From CAZXWN01 sp964644695 [NCBI: uncultured bacterium] (GTDB lineage: Bacteria > UBP4 > UBA4092), in NCBI GenBank assembly GCA_964644695.1, contig CAZXWN010000001.1:124001-188000 (forward strand): a stretch of DNA of 64,000 nucleotides, read 5' to 3'. Position 1 is the first letter of the stretch. Every line of letters starts with the position of its first letter. The notes below the pieces were generated by a model, which was given only the letters and a program-made list of their open reading frames with translations, was not told the DNA's origin and did no database searches. The translations under genes were made by a program, and so were the position numbers. Positions 62,507-64,000 of the stretch are shown here, in pieces.

Positions 62507-63670
62507 ATGAAGAAAACAGAAGAAAAGAAAAATACGATAACACCAGAGGTTCCACCCACACCAACGGCACCCAAAGAAACTGGTGGAACCATTGTTTGGG
62601 AAAAAATGCTGACGGGTCTGGAAAATTGTCAGGTTAACTATCTTCTTCCCATTCCTGGTGGTGGGTGTATATTGGCCGGATACACATCACTCAATAATAG
62701 TGGCGAAAAGCCATGGATTGTAAAAATCAATGGGACAGGGCAGTTGGAATGGGAGTTCATCCACGAACATGGAACTGTTATAAATATCAAGCCTGTTAAA
62801 GAAGGTGGCTATTTGGCTGTTGTTATGGCTGAGAAAATTGAGGAAGATGGTGCAAAAGGATATGTCCCTCAATTTTTAAAACTTAACGAACCCTATGGAC
62901 TTGAATGGGAATCTGAAATTGGTAAAAGAGATGCCGCTCGTCCTGAGTATGTGCTGAACACTATTGATAATGGTTTTTTATTAGCGGGAACTTTCGAGGA
63001 AGAAGAATCCGGAGAGTTTAAAGTTTGGATTCGAAAACTTGATACAAATGGAAATCTCCAATATGTCAAAATCTTTGGTGAGGGTGATGAAGAAACTATA
63101 AAATGTCTTTCATCCTCACGCGATGGTTCTTTAATGTTAGGTTGTACTTTGTTGGATGACGGATCCTTTCAGGGCTGGGTGAAAAAGTTTGATCTCCTTG
63201 GTAATGTAAAATGGAATTGGCCTAAGGAGGGAAAAGTTAAGCATTACATGGCGAACCATACTCATCAGGATAATGATGGGAGTATTGTTTTGGCAGGCAC
63301 AAGATTTGTTGAAGAAGAAAACTCTTGGAGAATCTGGTTGATGAAATTAGATTCCCATGGTAAACAGTTATGGAATCGGTTGATTGGTGCAAAAAATAAC
63401 TTTCAAGCTTCTTTCGTATCCCCAACACCTGATAAAGGATACATTTTGACAGGGGAAACCTGGTCCGAATCTAACGCCTCTCAAAATGCCATTGTTATGA
63501 AAGTAGATTCAAATGGAAGCCGAATATGGGTTCATACATACTCAAAAGAAGATAATTGTGTGGGGCGTGCTGTTTATCCCCATCCCGAAGGTGGGTACTT
63601 CTTTGTGGGAAGTGTGAAATCGTCTAAAACAGGACGACAGGCAATTTGGCTTTGTAAACTAACCGATTAA
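62507..63670 (+). CDS. Cytoplasmic beta-propeller-like protein
   Basis: 387 residues. After a 30-residue Lys/Pro/Thr-rich head come repeats of about 50 residues in the pattern GGCILAGYTSL...KPWIVKINGTGQLEWEF, GFLLAGTFEE...FKVWIRKLDTNGNLQYVKIF, GSIVLAGTRFV...WRIWLMKLDSHGKQLWNRLIG, KGYILTGETW...AIVMKVDSNGSRIWVHTY. These are typical delta-60/PQQ-type propeller blades. No signal peptide is visible, so it seems cytoplasmic, which is unusual for such propellers. The upstream in-frame TTG is not preferred. A terminator follows. Confidence 0.75.
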   Translation: MKKTEEKKNTITPEVPPTPTAPKETGGTIVWEKMLTGLENCQVNYLLPIPGGGCILAGYTSLNNSGEKPWIVKINGTGQLEWEFIHEHGTVINIKPVKEGGYLAVVMAEKIEEDGAKGYVPQFLKLNEPYGLEWESEIGKRDAARPEYVLNTIDNGFLLAGTFEEEESGEFKVWIRKLDTNGNLQYVKIFGEGDEETIKCLSSSRDGSLMLGCTLLDDGSFQGWVKKFDLLGNVKWNWPKEGKVKHYMANHTHQDNDGSIVLAGTRFVEEENSWRIWLMKLDSHGKQLWNRLIGAKNNFQASFVSPTPDKGYILTGETWSESNASQNAIVMKVDSNGSRIWVHTYSKEDNCVGRAVYPHPEGGYFFVGSVKSSKTGRQAIWLCKLTD

Positions 63671-63680
63671 AGTGATATTT

Positions 63681-63720
63681 TATAGGCTCTCCAGAATAAT
63701 AATTGGAGAGCCTATTTTTT
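63681..63720. terminator. Bidirectional terminator
   Basis: The stem AGGCTCTCCA / TGGAGAGCCT with a ten-base AT-rich loop, followed by six Ts. It separates convergent genes at the right-hand end. Confidence 0.82.
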
Positions 63721-64000
63721 AACTCTCCAATTCCAATTTAATTCTTTGACCCGTTGATGAACCTGCAGGTATTAATTCAATTTCGCATTCTTGTTTCCTT
63801 GCATCAATATCGATAACTCGTATTTTGTACTGTCCAATACTTTCGGAATCTCCTGACTTTAACCGTAGCTCTTGATCAGAAGTTGACGTGACCACTAACA
63901 ATGTAATCTCAGATCCATCACCATCGCCTTTAATACCTCTCAAAGTGATGTTCATATCAGATGCGGGTTTCTTTGATATTGTAGATGGTTGTTGAGGAAT
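63719..64000 (-). CDS. C-terminal part of an unknown gene, runs off the window
   Basis: The frame is open from the window's right edge to TAA, 93 codons. A Met at position 63955 is not necessarily the start, because the 15 codons upstream are also open and Pro/Ser/Lys-rich (linker-like). The visible domain is beta-rich: MNITLRGIKGDGDGSEITL, LRLKSGDSESIGQYKIRV and CEIELIPAGS. It is perhaps a small PilZ- or OB-like barrel; I cannot assign it. It is convergent with the propeller gene. Confidence 0.6.
   Translation of the reverse strand: MPQQPSTISKKPASDMNITLRGIKGDGDGSEITLLVVTSTSDQELRLKSGDSESIGQYKIRVIDIDARKQECEIELIPAGSSTGQRIKLELES

Overview
This is 64 kb of moderately AT-rich bacterial chromosome. 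Genes are densely packed on both strands, in short operons separated by good intrinsic terminators. There is no rRNA, phage, insertion sequence, plasmid gene or CRISPR array. An O-antigen-ligase-like protein, HtrA, HtpX, several signal-peptide proteins, a prepilin peptidase and lipid-linked-glycan-type glycosyltransferases suggest a diderm (Gram-negative-type) heterotroph. Iron superoxide dismutase implies some exposure to oxygen. The mix of DUF2723, DUF4340, DUF885, GHL10/DUF187, endonuclease Q and secreted proteins ending in a PVELSGF-like motif resembles uncultured FCB-type or candidate-phylum bacteria. I cannot name the lineage from the sequence alone.

Layout. 0-3.4 kb: the end of a serine hydrolase, sodB, galT, a membrane-anchored coiled-coil protein, an unlisted 45-residue membrane peptide with its own terminator, and a MerR-type regulator. 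3.6-6.8 kb (minus): tRNA-Pro, aroC, aroE and prepilin peptidase, the last two coupled by an ATGA overlap. 6.9-9.7 kb: a GH125-like protein lacking the expected catalytic signature, and a secreted transglutaminase-like protein. 9.9-14.7 kb: an envelope quality-control block (receiver protein, HtpX, HtrA, NtrY-like kinase). 14.7-19.5 kb: O-antigen ligase with TPRs, ScpB, endonuclease Q and an NlpC/P60-like secreted protein. 19.6-26.1 kb: a cytoplasmic pullulanase and three secreted proteins sharing a C-terminal motif. 26.3-29.3 kb: transketolase, tRNAs fMet, Met and Leu, and a CDGSH protein.

29.4-34.9 kb is the most distinctive region. A membrane PP2C phosphatase fused to an RsbW-like kinase domain, a STAS protein, a nucleotidyltransferase / beta-helix / sugar-transferase-like fusion protein and a metallophosphoesterase are arranged as one operon. 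No sigma factor is present, so I infer a partner-switching system whose output is envelope glycan synthesis. 34.9-39.8 kb: formyl-THF cyclo-ligase, an ABC-2 exporter with a TPR-like partner, and a sigma-54 activator. 39.9-46.4 kb: a DUF885 peptidase-like protein, a PMT-type glycosyltransferase, an acetyltransferase and valS. 46.6-57.0 kb (minus): cimA, nrdR, scpA, trpS, a site-2-type protease, a GHL10 protein, a DUF2723 protein and mutY. 57.2-64 kb: mazG, dipeptide epimerase, thioredoxin, DUF192, DUF4340 and a group of uncharacterised proteins.

Housekeeping functions dominate: aromatic amino acids, the citramalate route to isoleucine, pentose phosphate, tRNA charging, base-excision and alternative repair, and condensin loading. 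Two families of intergenic palindromic repeats are scattered through the window. Several genes lack a Shine-Dalgarno sequence and have a -10 box only 6-8 nt before the start codon, which suggests leaderless transcripts.
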